A DNA stretch of 48,786 bases from Streptomyces mangrovisoli. GTDB taxonomy: Bacteria; Actinomycetota; Actinomycetes; Streptomycetales; Streptomycetaceae. The translations under genes were made by a program, and so were the position numbers. Numbering within the stretch: the stretch's first letter is position 1; every line of letters begins with the position of its first letter. The notes beneath the pieces were generated by a model. That model was not told the origin of the DNA and did no database searches. It saw only the letters and a list, made by a program, of their open reading frames with translations. This document shows, piece by piece, positions 17,235 to 25,941 of this stretch. The DNA lies in the NCBI RefSeq assembly GCF_000974985.2, contig NZ_LAVA02000112.1, positions 1 through 48,786 on the forward strand, in the 5' to 3' direction.

Positions 17235-19691
17235 ATGACCGCCGCCCACGACCCCTGCGTCCGCGTCCGCGGTGCCCGCGAGCACAATCTGCAGGGCGTG
17301 GACGTCGACATCCCCCGGGACGTGCTGGCGGTCTTCACCGGCGTGTCCGGCTCGGGCAAGTCCTCGCTGGCGTTCGGGACGATCTACGCCGAGGCCCAGC
17401 GCCGCTACTTCGAGTCGGTGGCGCCGTACGCCCGACGGCTGATCCACCAGGTCGGGGCGCCCGAGGTCGGCGAGATCACCGGTCTGCCGCCGGCCGTCTC
17501 GCTCCAGCAGCGCCGCTCCGTGCCCACCTCGCGCTCCTCCGTCGGCACCGTCACCAACCTCTCCAACTACCTGCGGATGCTGTTCTCCCGGGCCGGGGAC
17601 TACCCGCCCGGCGCCGAACGCCTCGACTCGGACGCCTTCTCCCCCAATACGGCGGCGGGAGCGTGCCCCGCGTGTCACGGACTGGGCCGCGTGCACCGTA
17701 CGACCGAGGAGTCGCTGGTCCCCGACCCGTCGCTGTCGATCCGGGACGGCGCGATCGCCGCGTGGCCGGGCGCCTGGCAGGGCAAGAACCTGCGGGACAT
17801 CCTGGCCGCGCTCGGCCACGACGTGGACCGGCCCTGGCGCGAACTGCCCGCCGCGGAACGGGAGTGGATCCTGTTCACGGACGAACAGCCGGTCGTCACG
17901 GTGCATCCGGTGCGCGACGCCGACCGCATCCAACGCCCGTACCAGGGCACGTACATGAGCGCGCGCCGCTACGTCATGAAGACGTTCGCCGACTCCAAGA
18001 GCGCCGCCCTGCGGACCCGGGCGGAGTCCTTCCTGACCAGTGCGCCCTGCCCGGAATGCCACGGGCACCGGCTGCGTCCGGAGGCGCTCGCGGTGACGTT
18101 CGCGGGCCGTACGATCGCCGAGCTGGCCGCGCTGCCACTCACCGAGCTCACGGAGCTCGCGCGGCGGGCGCACGACGCGGGCGCGCCGCGCGGGAGGTCC
18201 GAGACCGCACGGGTGCTCACCGAGGACCTCGTCTCCCGTATCGCGCCGGTCGTCGAACTCGGCCTCGGCTACCTGAGTCTGGACCGGTCCGCCCCGACCC
18301 TCTCGGCGGGCGAGCTCCAACGGCTGCGTCTGGCGACCCAGTTGCGCTCGGGACTGTTCGGTGTCGTGTACGTCCTCGACGAGCCGTCCGCCGGACTGCA
18401 CCCGGCGGACACCGAGGCCCTGGTCACCGTGCTGGCACGGCTGAAGGCGGCCGGGAACTCGGTGTTCGTGGTGGAGCACCACCTCGACGTGGTGCGCGGC
18501 GCGGACTGGGTGGTCGACGTGGGCCCGCTCGCGGGCGAGCACGGCGGGCGGGTGCTGCACAGCGGGCCGGTCGAGGCGCTGGCGGACGTCGCCGAATCGG
18601 CCACGGCCCGCTACCTGTTCGACCGCTCCCCCCGGCGGAGGCGCGCACCGCGCTCCGGTCACGGCGAGCTGACGGTCGGCCCGGTCACCCGGCACAACCT
18701 GCGCGGGGTCACCGCCGCGTTCCCGCTCGGCGTGCTGACCGCCGTGACGGGGGTGTCGGGATCAGGCAAGTCAACCCTGATCGGCGAGATCACGGAGGAA
18801 CTCCCGGGCGTGGGGCGGCTGGTGCGGGTCGACCAGAAGCCGATCGGCCGCACCCCGCGGTCCAACCTGGCCACGTACACGGGCCTGTTCGACACGGTAC
18901 GCAAGGTGTTCGCGGCGACGGACGAGGCCCGTGCCCGCGGCTACGGCGTGGGCCGGTTCTCCTTCAACATGCCGGGCGGGCGCTGCGAGACCTGCCAGGG
19001 CGAGGGGTTCGTCAGCGTCGAACTGCTCTTCCTGCCCAGCACGTACGCGCCGTGCCCGGACTGCGGCGGGGCCCGCTACAACCCGGAGACGCTGGAGGTG
19101 ACCTACCGGGGCCGCACCGTCGCGGAGGTGCTGGACCTGACGGTGGAGAGCGCGGCGGAGTTCTTCGCCGAGACCCCGGCGGTCGCCCGCAGCCTCGACA
19201 CCCTCCTGGACGTGGGCCTCGGCTACCTCCGCCTCGGCCAGCCCGCCACCGAGCTGTCCGGTGGCGAGGCCCAACGCATCAAGCTGGCGAGCGAGTTGCA
19301 GCGCGCCCGACGCGGCCACACCCTCTACCTGCTCGACGAGCCGACGACGGGCCTGCACCCGGCCGACGTCGACGTGCTGATGGGCCGGCTGCACGAACTG
19401 GTCGACGCGGGCGGCACGGTGATCGTCGTCGAACACGACATGTCGGTGGTCGCGGACGCGGACTGGGTGATCGACCTCGGCCCGGGCGGCGGCGACGCGG
19501 GCGGTCGCGTGGTGGCGACGGGCACTCCGGCACAGGTGGCGGCGGCCCCGGGGAGCACGACGGCACCGTATCTGGCGCGGGCCCTGGGTGCCCCGGCCGG
19601 GCCGGCCGACCGCATCGCTCCGCCGGAGGGATCGACCGGCACCCCGACGGGGGATGGACCGGCCCGACCGCGAAAAAACGATCAGCAATGA
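17235..19691 (+). CDS. UvrA-like ABC ATPase (class II, UvrA2-type)
   Basis: This 818-residue excinuclease-subunit-like ATPase has both nucleotide-binding halves: Walker A GVSGSGKSS (about 36-44) and GVSGSGKST in the second half, the signatures LSAGELQRL and LSGGEAQRIKLA, and D-loops LDEPSAGLHP and LDEPTTGLHP. Zinc-binding pairs are seen as CPACHG, CPECHG, CETCQG and CPDCGG. It is about 130 residues shorter than canonical UvrA, and the UvrB-interaction region between the first Walker A and zinc module is reduced, as in UvrA2 proteins linked to tolerance of DNA-damaging compounds. ATG 17235 has GGAG 8 nt upstream. It is divergent from the Clp gene across 193 bp. The Gly/Pro-rich C-terminal tail is poorly conserved. 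Confidence 0.92.
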   Translation: MTAAHDPCVRVRGAREHNLQGVDVDIPRDVLAVFTGVSGSGKSSLAFGTIYAEAQRRYFESVAPYARRLIHQVGAPEVGEITGLPPAVSLQQRRSVPTSRSSVGTVTNLSNYLRMLFSRAGDYPPGAERLDSDAFSPNTAAGACPACHGLGRVHRTTEESLVPDPSLSIRDGAIAAWPGAWQGKNLRDILAALGHDVDRPWRELPAAEREWILFTDEQPVVTVHPVRDADRIQRPYQGTYMSARRYVMKTFADSKSAALRTRAESFLTSAPCPECHGHRLRPEALAVTFAGRTIAELAALPLTELTELARRAHDAGAPRGRSETARVLTEDLVSRIAPVVELGLGYLSLDRSAPTLSAGELQRLRLATQLRSGLFGVVYVLDEPSAGLHPADTEALVTVLARLKAAGNSVFVVEHHLDVVRGADWVVDVGPLAGEHGGRVLHSGPVEALADVAESATARYLFDRSPRRRRAPRSGHGELTVGPVTRHNLRGVTAAFPLGVLTAVTGVSGSGKSTLIGEITEELPGVGRLVRVDQKPIGRTPRSNLATYTGLFDTVRKVFAATDEARARGYGVGRFSFNMPGGRCETCQGEGFVSVELLFLPSTYAPCPDCGGARYNPETLEVTYRGRTVAEVLDLTVESAAEFFAETPAVARSLDTLLDVGLGYLRLGQPATELSGGEAQRIKLASELQRARRGHTLYLLDEPTTGLHPADVDVLMGRLHELVDAGGTVIVVEHDMSVVADADWVIDLGPGGGDAGGRVVATGTPAQVAAAPGSTTAPYLARALGAPAGPADRIAPPEGSTGTPTGDGPARPRKNDQQ

Positions 19692-19935
19692 TCATATTCT
19701 AGCTCAAGCGCATCTCATTTTCGCCGGACCTGCCCCCATTCGTCGACCGTACGTTCATCTCCTTCCATATCCGCGCACCCATCCCTCATTCCCCGTACGG
19801 ACCGGCCCGGAGTGAAGTATCCTCGCTGCGCCCAGGGGAAATGCGTCGCATTCGGTCCGCCCGCACACCCCTTTTATTGCGGCATCGCACAACAGCAAAA
19901 GGTTGTCCTTTTCAGCAAGGGGGAGTGAAGAGGAC
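19692..19935. other. Lower-GC leader and promoter region of the kinase operon
   Basis: This 244-bp spacer is clearly lower in GC than the rest of the window, especially 19680-19720 and 19860-19915. A TATCCT hexamer at 19818-19823 is the best -10 candidate, but no good -35 stands 17-18 nt upstream. AAGGGGGAG at 19917-19925 is the ribosome-binding site for the kinase. The base-composition change marks the left edge of the 16-kb two-operon island. No small gene was supported. Confidence 0.5.
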
Positions 19936-21969
19936 GTGCAAGGTCTGCGCGCTGACGACCCGTCACATCTGGGTGATTTCACCATGCTTGCCGTACTGGG
20001 CTCCGGCGGCATGGCCAATGTCTATCTGGCCGGCACCGGACGGAAGACGACCGGTTCCCTGCTCGCGGCCGTAAAGGTGCTGCGTCGGGACCAGTCGTCC
20101 GACGAATATGTCCGACGCCTCTTCCGCCTGGAAATCGAAGCCCTTATCGAGCTGAATGCGTCCGGTACGCTCCGGCTTCTCGACTGCGATCCGGACCATG
20201 ACTCGCCCTGGTTCGCGACCGAATACTTTCCCAGCCTCGATCTGCGGTCACTGGTGTCCATTCACGGTCCACTGGAGACCATGGCGGTGCTCCGCCTGGC
20301 CGCCGAGATCGCTTCGATCCTGATCCGCCTCAAGACGCACAACATCGTGCACCGCGATCTCAAGCCGTCCAACATCCTCGTCCTGAGCGCGGCGGACGGA
20401 TCCCTGCGCCTCATCGACTTCGGTGTGGCCCGCAAGCTGGACCGGACGAAGACGAATCCGGCCATGACGGTGGGCACCGACGCGTACATGGCACCGGAGC
20501 AGCAGTACGGAGAAGCGGGGCACCCCAGCGACATGTTCGCCCTCGGCCTGACGCTCGCCTACGCCGCCTCGGGTGTGCAGGCGCCACGGCCCGATCTGCA
20601 CCAGGGCCGGCTGGGACGGCCGGCCCGGTTCCCCGACGACGCGTTCGACGGGCTGGCGGGCTCACTGCGCGAGCTGGTGGTCGAGTGCACCAGGGCGGAC
20701 CCCGAGGACCGCATCACCGCGCGCGACCTCCTGCACCGCCTGGCGCGGATCGGAGTGCGTCCGCGCAAGGAGGCGACGGGCAGCGCCACCTGGCTGTCGA
20801 ACACCGCCCGCGCCCAGGTGCTCCAGCACGCGGAGCGCTCACGGGCCTTCATCCCGGGCCGGCCGACCCGCCCCCTGACCGCCGCCCCGGCCGAGCCGGA
20901 GGTCCGGTGGGTCCATGAACTCAGCGGGCGCGCCTACTTCACCTCGCCGGTGGACGTGGGCCACGGCATCGCGGTCTGCTCCCTGGACGGCTCCGTCCGA
21001 CTGCTCGACGCGCGGGACGGCACGCCGACATGGAAACGCGACCTCGCGGCGCGGATCGAGTCCACGCCCGCGGCCGGCCACGGCATGCTGTTCGTCCCCT
21101 GCTCCGACCGCACCCTGCTGGCCCTGGACACGCGCGACGGGTCCACGCGATGGACCTACCCCGCAGGCGACAACGCCCTCTTCGCCCCGGTCGTCCGCGG
21201 CGATCGCGTACTGGCCGGCGCGCGGGACGGAGCGATCCACTGCATCAGCGTCCACACCGGCGCCCCGCTCTGGATCAGCGATCGCGGGCACGGACCGGTC
21301 TTCGACCGCCCCGTCGTCGCGGCCGACCGGGGCTACGCCTCGGGCTGGCAGGGCAGTCTCCAGGCCCTGGCGCTGGACACCGGCGACAGCGCCGAAGCCC
21401 TCCCGCAACTGCGGGACATCGTCGGCGCCCCGGCCCTGGACCGGGACACCCTCTTCCTCGCCGACCGGACCGGGTCGCTGTACGCGATCGACGCACGGAC
21501 GGCACAGGAGCGGTGGCGGCACGAGAGAAGGACCGCCGCCTGCACGGGGCCCGTCGTCGTCCGGGACCTGGTCTGCCTGGGCACGGCCGGCGGCACCGTG
21601 TGGGCCCACGACGCCCGCACCGGCGCCCTGAAGTGGCAACTGACCACCTCCGGGCGGCTCAGGTGCGTTCCCGTCCCGTACGACGGCGGCCTCTACGTCA
21701 GCGTCGACGACGTGCTGACGGCGGTCGACGCCCGCACCGGCGCCGTGCGCTGGACGCATCGCGCCCCGGGCACGGTGCATGCGCCGCCGCTCATCGCACG
21801 CGGCCACGCCTACATCGGCACCTGGAACCGCACCGTCGAGGCGCTGCGCATCCCGGACCCGTCGTCCTCGCCCACGGACCTGCTGCCCCCACGTCCGCAC
21901 CCGCGGGAGAACGAGAACGGCCCGGTCCGCGACGCGAGCGGATTCGGCCGGACGCCGTGGAGCGGATGA
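19936..21969 (+). CDS. Ser/Thr protein kinase with C-terminal PQQ-like beta-propeller
   Basis: This 677-residue protein has an N-terminal Hanks-type kinase domain (about 10-275) with the G-loop LGSGGMANVYLAG, Lys47 in AAVKVL, catalytic loop H139-R140-D141-LKPSN, D161-FG and the APEQ segment; all catalytic residues are intact. After a short linker it carries PQQ-like propeller repeats (about 320-665), recognised by repeated blades of the type LLALDTRDGSTRWTYP, VWAHDARTGALKWQL and LTAVDARTGAVRWTH. No membrane segment is seen, so it is probably cytosolic, with the propeller as sensor or scaffold. GTG 19936 was chosen because GGGGGAG lies 10 nt upstream. It is the first gene of a five-gene operon; the pseudokinase follows after 31 nt. 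Confidence 0.92.
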   Translation: MQGLRADDPSHLGDFTMLAVLGSGGMANVYLAGTGRKTTGSLLAAVKVLRRDQSSDEYVRRLFRLEIEALIELNASGTLRLLDCDPDHDSPWFATEYFPSLDLRSLVSIHGPLETMAVLRLAAEIASILIRLKTHNIVHRDLKPSNILVLSAADGSLRLIDFGVARKLDRTKTNPAMTVGTDAYMAPEQQYGEAGHPSDMFALGLTLAYAASGVQAPRPDLHQGRLGRPARFPDDAFDGLAGSLRELVVECTRADPEDRITARDLLHRLARIGVRPRKEATGSATWLSNTARAQVLQHAERSRAFIPGRPTRPLTAAPAEPEVRWVHELSGRAYFTSPVDVGHGIAVCSLDGSVRLLDARDGTPTWKRDLAARIESTPAAGHGMLFVPCSDRTLLALDTRDGSTRWTYPAGDNALFAPVVRGDRVLAGARDGAIHCISVHTGAPLWISDRGHGPVFDRPVVAADRGYASGWQGSLQALALDTGDSAEALPQLRDIVGAPALDRDTLFLADRTGSLYAIDARTAQERWRHERRTAACTGPVVVRDLVCLGTAGGTVWAHDARTGALKWQLTTSGRLRCVPVPYDGGLYVSVDDVLTAVDARTGAVRWTHRAPGTVHAPPLIARGHAYIGTWNRTVEALRIPDPSSSPTDLLPPRPHPRENENGPVRDASGFGRTPWSG

Positions 21970-22000
21970 TCCGGCACCACCGCCACAGGGGGAGACAGGG

Positions 22001-24298
22001 ATGAGTTCACTCGGGGGGTTCCGCCTCGTGCACCGGGCGGGCGGAGGAACGCTCGGCGACACCTATCTGGCAGTCGCCGAGGACGGCAGATACGTGGCGG
22101 TGAAGGCGCTGCACCCCGGCTGGGGACCGCCCCGGACGACCGCCGCGAGAGCGGAGGTGGCCCTCGCCGAACTCCAGCGGCTCGGCAAGGCGCGCGACAC
22201 GCCATGGGCCCGGTGCGTACGGCCGTTGAGGGTCGGATACGACGACGGCGCGCAGCGCGCGTGGATCGCCACCCCTTGGCTCACCGCCAGCCCGGTGACC
22301 GACGCGGCGGACTGCCGTCCCGCCGTCAGCCTGAGCAGCGCCGTCGCCGTCGCTCCGCTTCCGGCGGAGGCGGCCCTGTACCTGCTGTGGCAACTCACGG
22401 GGCTCATCCGGGATCTGCACGCCCACGGTCTCTCCCTCGCCGGCCTCAAGCCGTCGAACGTCTTCCTCACCGGCGAGCGGGTCTTCGTGGCCGACGTACA
22501 CATCGCGCTGACGCTCCGTGGTCTTCTCCACGAGCCGGAGGGCCGGCCGGGGACCGGCCGACGGGCGCCGCTGCTGTGGGCCGACCCCGACTGGCTGGCG
22601 CCGGAACTGCGCCGCTCGGGATCCCGGGCGGGCCGCTCCAGCAGCGTGTACGCGGTGGGCGCGCTCCTGTCCTTCGCCTGCACCGGGCGTCTGCTCTTCC
22701 CCACCACGGATCTCATCGACGCCCTGACCCGGTGCACCGTGTCACGGGAGGCGGCCGACGCCCTCGCCGCCTGGGCGTCGAAGTACGGGAACGCCGGCGC
22801 GCGGGCGCGCAGAGCCGTACGGCGCTCGCTCCGGCACCGGCGCTGGGCACGGCCGAGCACCCGGAGACTGCGGTGGCTGTCCGGGGCGCCCCTGTGGAGC
22901 CGAAGGCGCCTGGTCCGGTACCAGCTGGCCTGGACCGAGTACCTGCGCACCGTGTCCGCGCGGCAGGGGCCGCCACGCGAGAGTGCCGCGCCGGGCACGG
23001 ACCCCGACCCCCGTACGGTGGTGACGCGCGCCCCGGCAGCCACCGCACCGGCGCGGGCGCAGGCCCAGGTACCGGCACCGGCACCGGCGCAGACAGCAGC
23101 GCAAGCCCAGGCACCGGCACAGACCCAGGCCGGACCGCTCGCCGACACCGGGCCCGCCCGCCACGACCGTACGCATCCCGCGCGTCCCGACCCGACCCCG
23201 AACTCCGCCGCACCGACCCGGACATCGGCCGCCCCCACAGGACCGGGGACAGGATCGGGGACGGCGACGGGACCGGGAACGCGGACGGGACCGGGGACAG
23301 GAACAGGGACGGGAACGGCTTGGCAGCCGCTGTGGTCCAGGAGAACGGGCGGCCCGCTGCTGTCGCCGCCCGCGCTGCTGGGGGGACAGCTCCTGGTCAC
23401 CTGCGGCGGTACCGCGCAGCTGCTCGACGCCCACACCGGCGAACTCCTGGCGGGTCTCACGCTGCGCGGGACCGCCGAGTCACGGCCCGTCCGATGGGGC
23501 GGCCGCCTGTGGTTCGCGCAGCGGGAGGGCCTGCTGAGCGGATACGACCTCCAGCAGGCCGGCCACGAGACGCACCTGGAGCTCGACGGCGATCCCGGCC
23601 CGCACTCCCCCGTCGTCCTGGACGAGACCCTGCTGGTCGGCACCACCCACGGCCTGTTCCGGTTCCCGGGGGGCCGGACCGGCCCGGCGGACCGCGGGGA
23701 ACGCGTGCTCGCGCTGGACGAGCCCGTGGTCTCCCCGCTCACCACCGACAGCTCGCAGGTCTGGGTCCCCACCGAACGCCGCGGCCTGATCTCCGTACGG
23801 CCGCACACGGGTGAGACCCGTTCGCCGCTGCCCGGCTGGGACTCCGCCGGCTGCACCCCGGTGACCACGCCGGACGGTGTCTGCGTCGGCGACGCCGGGG
23901 GCACGGTCCACTGCCTGGACTTCCGCGGGACCTCGCGCCGCCGCTGGGAGGCGTCCGCCCAGCCGATCACCGCGCCACCCGTGCTGTACGGCGACGTACT
24001 GCTGGTGATCGACCACGCGGGCGTCGTGATGGCGCGGTCGGTCGAGCGGTGGGAGCCGTTGTGGCGGACCGCCACCGACGCGGACGGACGCAGCGCGCCG
24101 GCCGTCCACGACGGGGTCGTGTACGTCTGCGGCGCGGACCGCGTGCGGTGTCTGGACGTCCGCAGCGGTGCGGAGTTGAGGCCGCTCCCTCCTGACGGGA
24201 CGCGCCCCGTGCACGTGACGGTCGCACAGGACCGCCTGCACGTCGGCCTCGTCGACGGCCGCCTGACCACGTGGCGCCGCACCGACCACCACCCGTAG
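22001..24298 (+). CDS. Pseudokinase with PQQ-like beta-propeller
   Basis: This 765-residue paralogue of the preceding kinase-propeller protein has a degraded kinase domain. Lys35 (VAVKAL) remains. The HRD catalytic motif is replaced by L146-A147-G148 ahead of LKPSN, and DFG is changed to D165-V-H, so phosphotransfer is unlikely. The kinase-like part (1-~300) is followed by a 120-residue low-complexity linker of Ala/Pro/Gln and Gly/Thr repeats (TGPGTRTGPGTGTG), then propeller blades (about 445-760; LLDAHTGELLAGL, VYVCGADRVRCLDVRSGAEL). ATG 22001 follows the purine run GGGGGAGACAGG. It may act as an allosteric partner of the active kinase (inference). A vWA gene follows 37 nt downstream. Confidence 0.88.
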   Translation: MSSLGGFRLVHRAGGGTLGDTYLAVAEDGRYVAVKALHPGWGPPRTTAARAEVALAELQRLGKARDTPWARCVRPLRVGYDDGAQRAWIATPWLTASPVTDAADCRPAVSLSSAVAVAPLPAEAALYLLWQLTGLIRDLHAHGLSLAGLKPSNVFLTGERVFVADVHIALTLRGLLHEPEGRPGTGRRAPLLWADPDWLAPELRRSGSRAGRSSSVYAVGALLSFACTGRLLFPTTDLIDALTRCTVSREAADALAAWASKYGNAGARARRAVRRSLRHRRWARPSTRRLRWLSGAPLWSRRRLVRYQLAWTEYLRTVSARQGPPRESAAPGTDPDPRTVVTRAPAATAPARAQAQVPAPAPAQTAAQAQAPAQTQAGPLADTGPARHDRTHPARPDPTPNSAAPTRTSAAPTGPGTGSGTATGPGTRTGPGTGTGTGTAWQPLWSRRTGGPLLSPPALLGGQLLVTCGGTAQLLDAHTGELLAGLTLRGTAESRPVRWGGRLWFAQREGLLSGYDLQQAGHETHLELDGDPGPHSPVVLDETLLVGTTHGLFRFPGGRTGPADRGERVLALDEPVVSPLTTDSSQVWVPTERRGLISVRPHTGETRSPLPGWDSAGCTPVTTPDGVCVGDAGGTVHCLDFRGTSRRRWEASAQPITAPPVLYGDVLLVIDHAGVVMARSVERWEPLWRTATDADGRSAPAVHDGVVYVCGADRVRCLDVRSGAELRPLPPDGTRPVHVTVAQDRLHVGLVDGRLTTWRRTDHHP

Positions 24299-24334
24299 CG
24301 ATCTCCACACACACCACCGAAGGGAACAACCGCC

Positions 24335-25153
24335 TTGTACGAGGCAGAAATCAGCCGGGCCAATCCCGCCTGCATCGTCTTCCTGATCGACCAGTCCAGC
24401 TCCATGCGCGCGGCCATGCCCAGCACGACCCAGTCGAAGCAGATGGCGCTGGCCGACGCCATCAACAGCATGCTCCGCGAGCTGATCATCCGGTGCTGCC
24501 GGGGCATCGACGAGGTCTGGGACTTCTTCCACGTGTCCGTCATCGGCTACGGGGCCAAGGTCGGCCCGGCACTCGGCGGCCCGCTCGCCGGCCGTGACCT
24601 CGTACCCGCGAGCGCCCTGCCGCACGGCAGGATCCGCAACGAGCGGATCACCCGCACCGACGTGCTTCCCGACGGCACGACCACCACCCACGTGGCGGAG
24701 CTGCCGATCTGGCTGGAGGCCGCCGCGGCCGGCAGCACCCCGATGTGCGAGGCCCTGCGCTACGCGCACGGGGTGCTCGACGACTGGGTGAGCGAGTATC
24801 CCGGCAGCTTCCCGCCGATCGTGCTGAACCTGACGGACGGCGACTCCATGGACGGCGACCCGGCGGGCCCCGCACAGCAGTTGCGGTCGATCGGCACCAA
24901 CGACGGCAGCACCCTCCTGTTCAACCTGCACATCTCCTCGGAGTTCGCGACCCCCACCTACTACCCCAGCACCGCCGAGGGCCTTCCCCCGACGGGGGCG
25001 AAGCTCTTCTCCATCTCGGACGTGCTGCCGCCCGACATGCGCGACACCGCGGTCGACCTGGGCATGAAGGTGGAGCAGGGCGCCCGCGGCTTCGTCTTCA
25101 ACGCCAGCATGCAGTCGGTCATGCTGTTCCTGAACGTCGGCACCCCGGCATGA
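24335..25153 (+). CDS. vWA domain protein (TerY-like)
   Basis: This 272-residue protein is made almost entirely of one von Willebrand factor A domain with a complete MIDAS: D19-Q-S21-S-S23 on the first strand, Thr135 in AAGSTPMCEAL and Asp168 in LNLTDGDSMDGD. It resembles the TerY-type vWA proteins that occur with a PP2C phosphatase and a kinase. vWA domains bind partner proteins through a metal ion, so this is probably the adaptor of the complex. The start is TTG 24335, with GAAGGGA 9 nt upstream. Its TGA overlaps the ATG of the phosphatase gene by ATGA. There is no signal peptide, so it is presumed cytosolic. Confidence 0.88.
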   Translation: MYEAEISRANPACIVFLIDQSSSMRAAMPSTTQSKQMALADAINSMLRELIIRCCRGIDEVWDFFHVSVIGYGAKVGPALGGPLAGRDLVPASALPHGRIRNERITRTDVLPDGTTTTHVAELPIWLEAAAAGSTPMCEALRYAHGVLDDWVSEYPGSFPPIVLNLTDGDSMDGDPAGPAQQLRSIGTNDGSTLLFNLHISSEFATPTYYPSTAEGLPPTGAKLFSISDVLPPDMRDTAVDLGMKVEQGARGFVFNASMQSVMLFLNVGTPA

Positions 25154-25941
25154 TCGCGGGCTCGGTCATGGTGCAGGCACCCAAGTCCCGTCTGGACGCG
25201 CGGCAGACCGAGGACGCCGCACGGATCGTGCTGCCGGCCCCCGGCGTCGCGGGAGAGGCCCGCCTGGTCGTGGCGGACGGCAGCAGCGGGTCGGCAGAGA
25301 GCGGCTGGTGGGCCACGCGGCTGGCCGACGACCTGTGTGCCGCCCCCGGTCGGGCCTTCCACAGCGCCAAGGCGTTCCACACGGTCGCAAGCGGTGCCGC
25401 GCTGCGGTGGCCGAGCCGCCGGCAGGCGCTCTCCGAGCGTTTCGCGGCCCCCGGCCAGAAGTCCTGGATCGCGCTGCGCCGCCTCGACAGCGGCCCTGCC
25501 ACGACGATCCTGGGCATCCGGCTGCTGCCTGCCGCGACGCAGGACGACGACCCGGCGGCCGTCCCCGGCGGCGGGCAGTGGCAGGTGGTCGCCGTGGGTG
25601 ACGCGTGCATGTTCCAGGTCCGCACCGACCGTGTGGTGGACGCGGTGGCCGTACAGCCCCGCCGGCCGCCGGTGGTCCGGGCCGATCCGCGGCCGGCGGC
25701 GCCGAAGCCGGCCTTCCGGGAGGGCCACTGGCACGACCGGGACGTCTTCTACGTGATGACGGACGCGCTCGGCCGGTGGTGGCGGCGGAACGCCGAGGAA
25801 GGCGGCCTGCCCTGGACGGTGCTGGACACGGTGTGCGGCTCGAACGAGCGGTTCACCGCCTGGGTGCAGGCCGAGCGGACCAGGCGGATGCTCCAGGACG
25901 ACGACATCACCCTGCTCCGGGCGGAGTGCGGACCATGCTGA
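25150..25941 (+). CDS. PP2C-like Ser/Thr phosphatase
   Basis: This 263-residue protein fits a compact, divergent PP2C (PPM) phosphatase. Aligned motifs: an early acidic TED (Asp22), ADGSSGSAESGWWATRLAD (Asp43-Gly44, the metal site), VVAVGDACMFQV (GD at 150-151), YVMTDALGRWW (Asp205, where the usual TDG is TDA), and LQDDDITLL (250-252, the last metal-binding Asp). All key Asp positions appear to be present, so activity is plausible. Sandwiched between a vWA and a kinase gene with overlaps at both ends (4 nt and 7 nt), it very likely reverses phosphorylation by the operon's kinases. The family call rests on motif order, not a search. Confidence 0.72.
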   Translation: MIAGSVMVQAPKSRLDARQTEDAARIVLPAPGVAGEARLVVADGSSGSAESGWWATRLADDLCAAPGRAFHSAKAFHTVASGAALRWPSRRQALSERFAAPGQKSWIALRRLDSGPATTILGIRLLPAATQDDDPAAVPGGGQWQVVAVGDACMFQVRTDRVVDAVAVQPRRPPVVRADPRPAAPKPAFREGHWHDRDVFYVMTDALGRWWRRNAEEGGLPWTVLDTVCGSNERFTAWVQAERTRRMLQDDDITLLRAECGPC

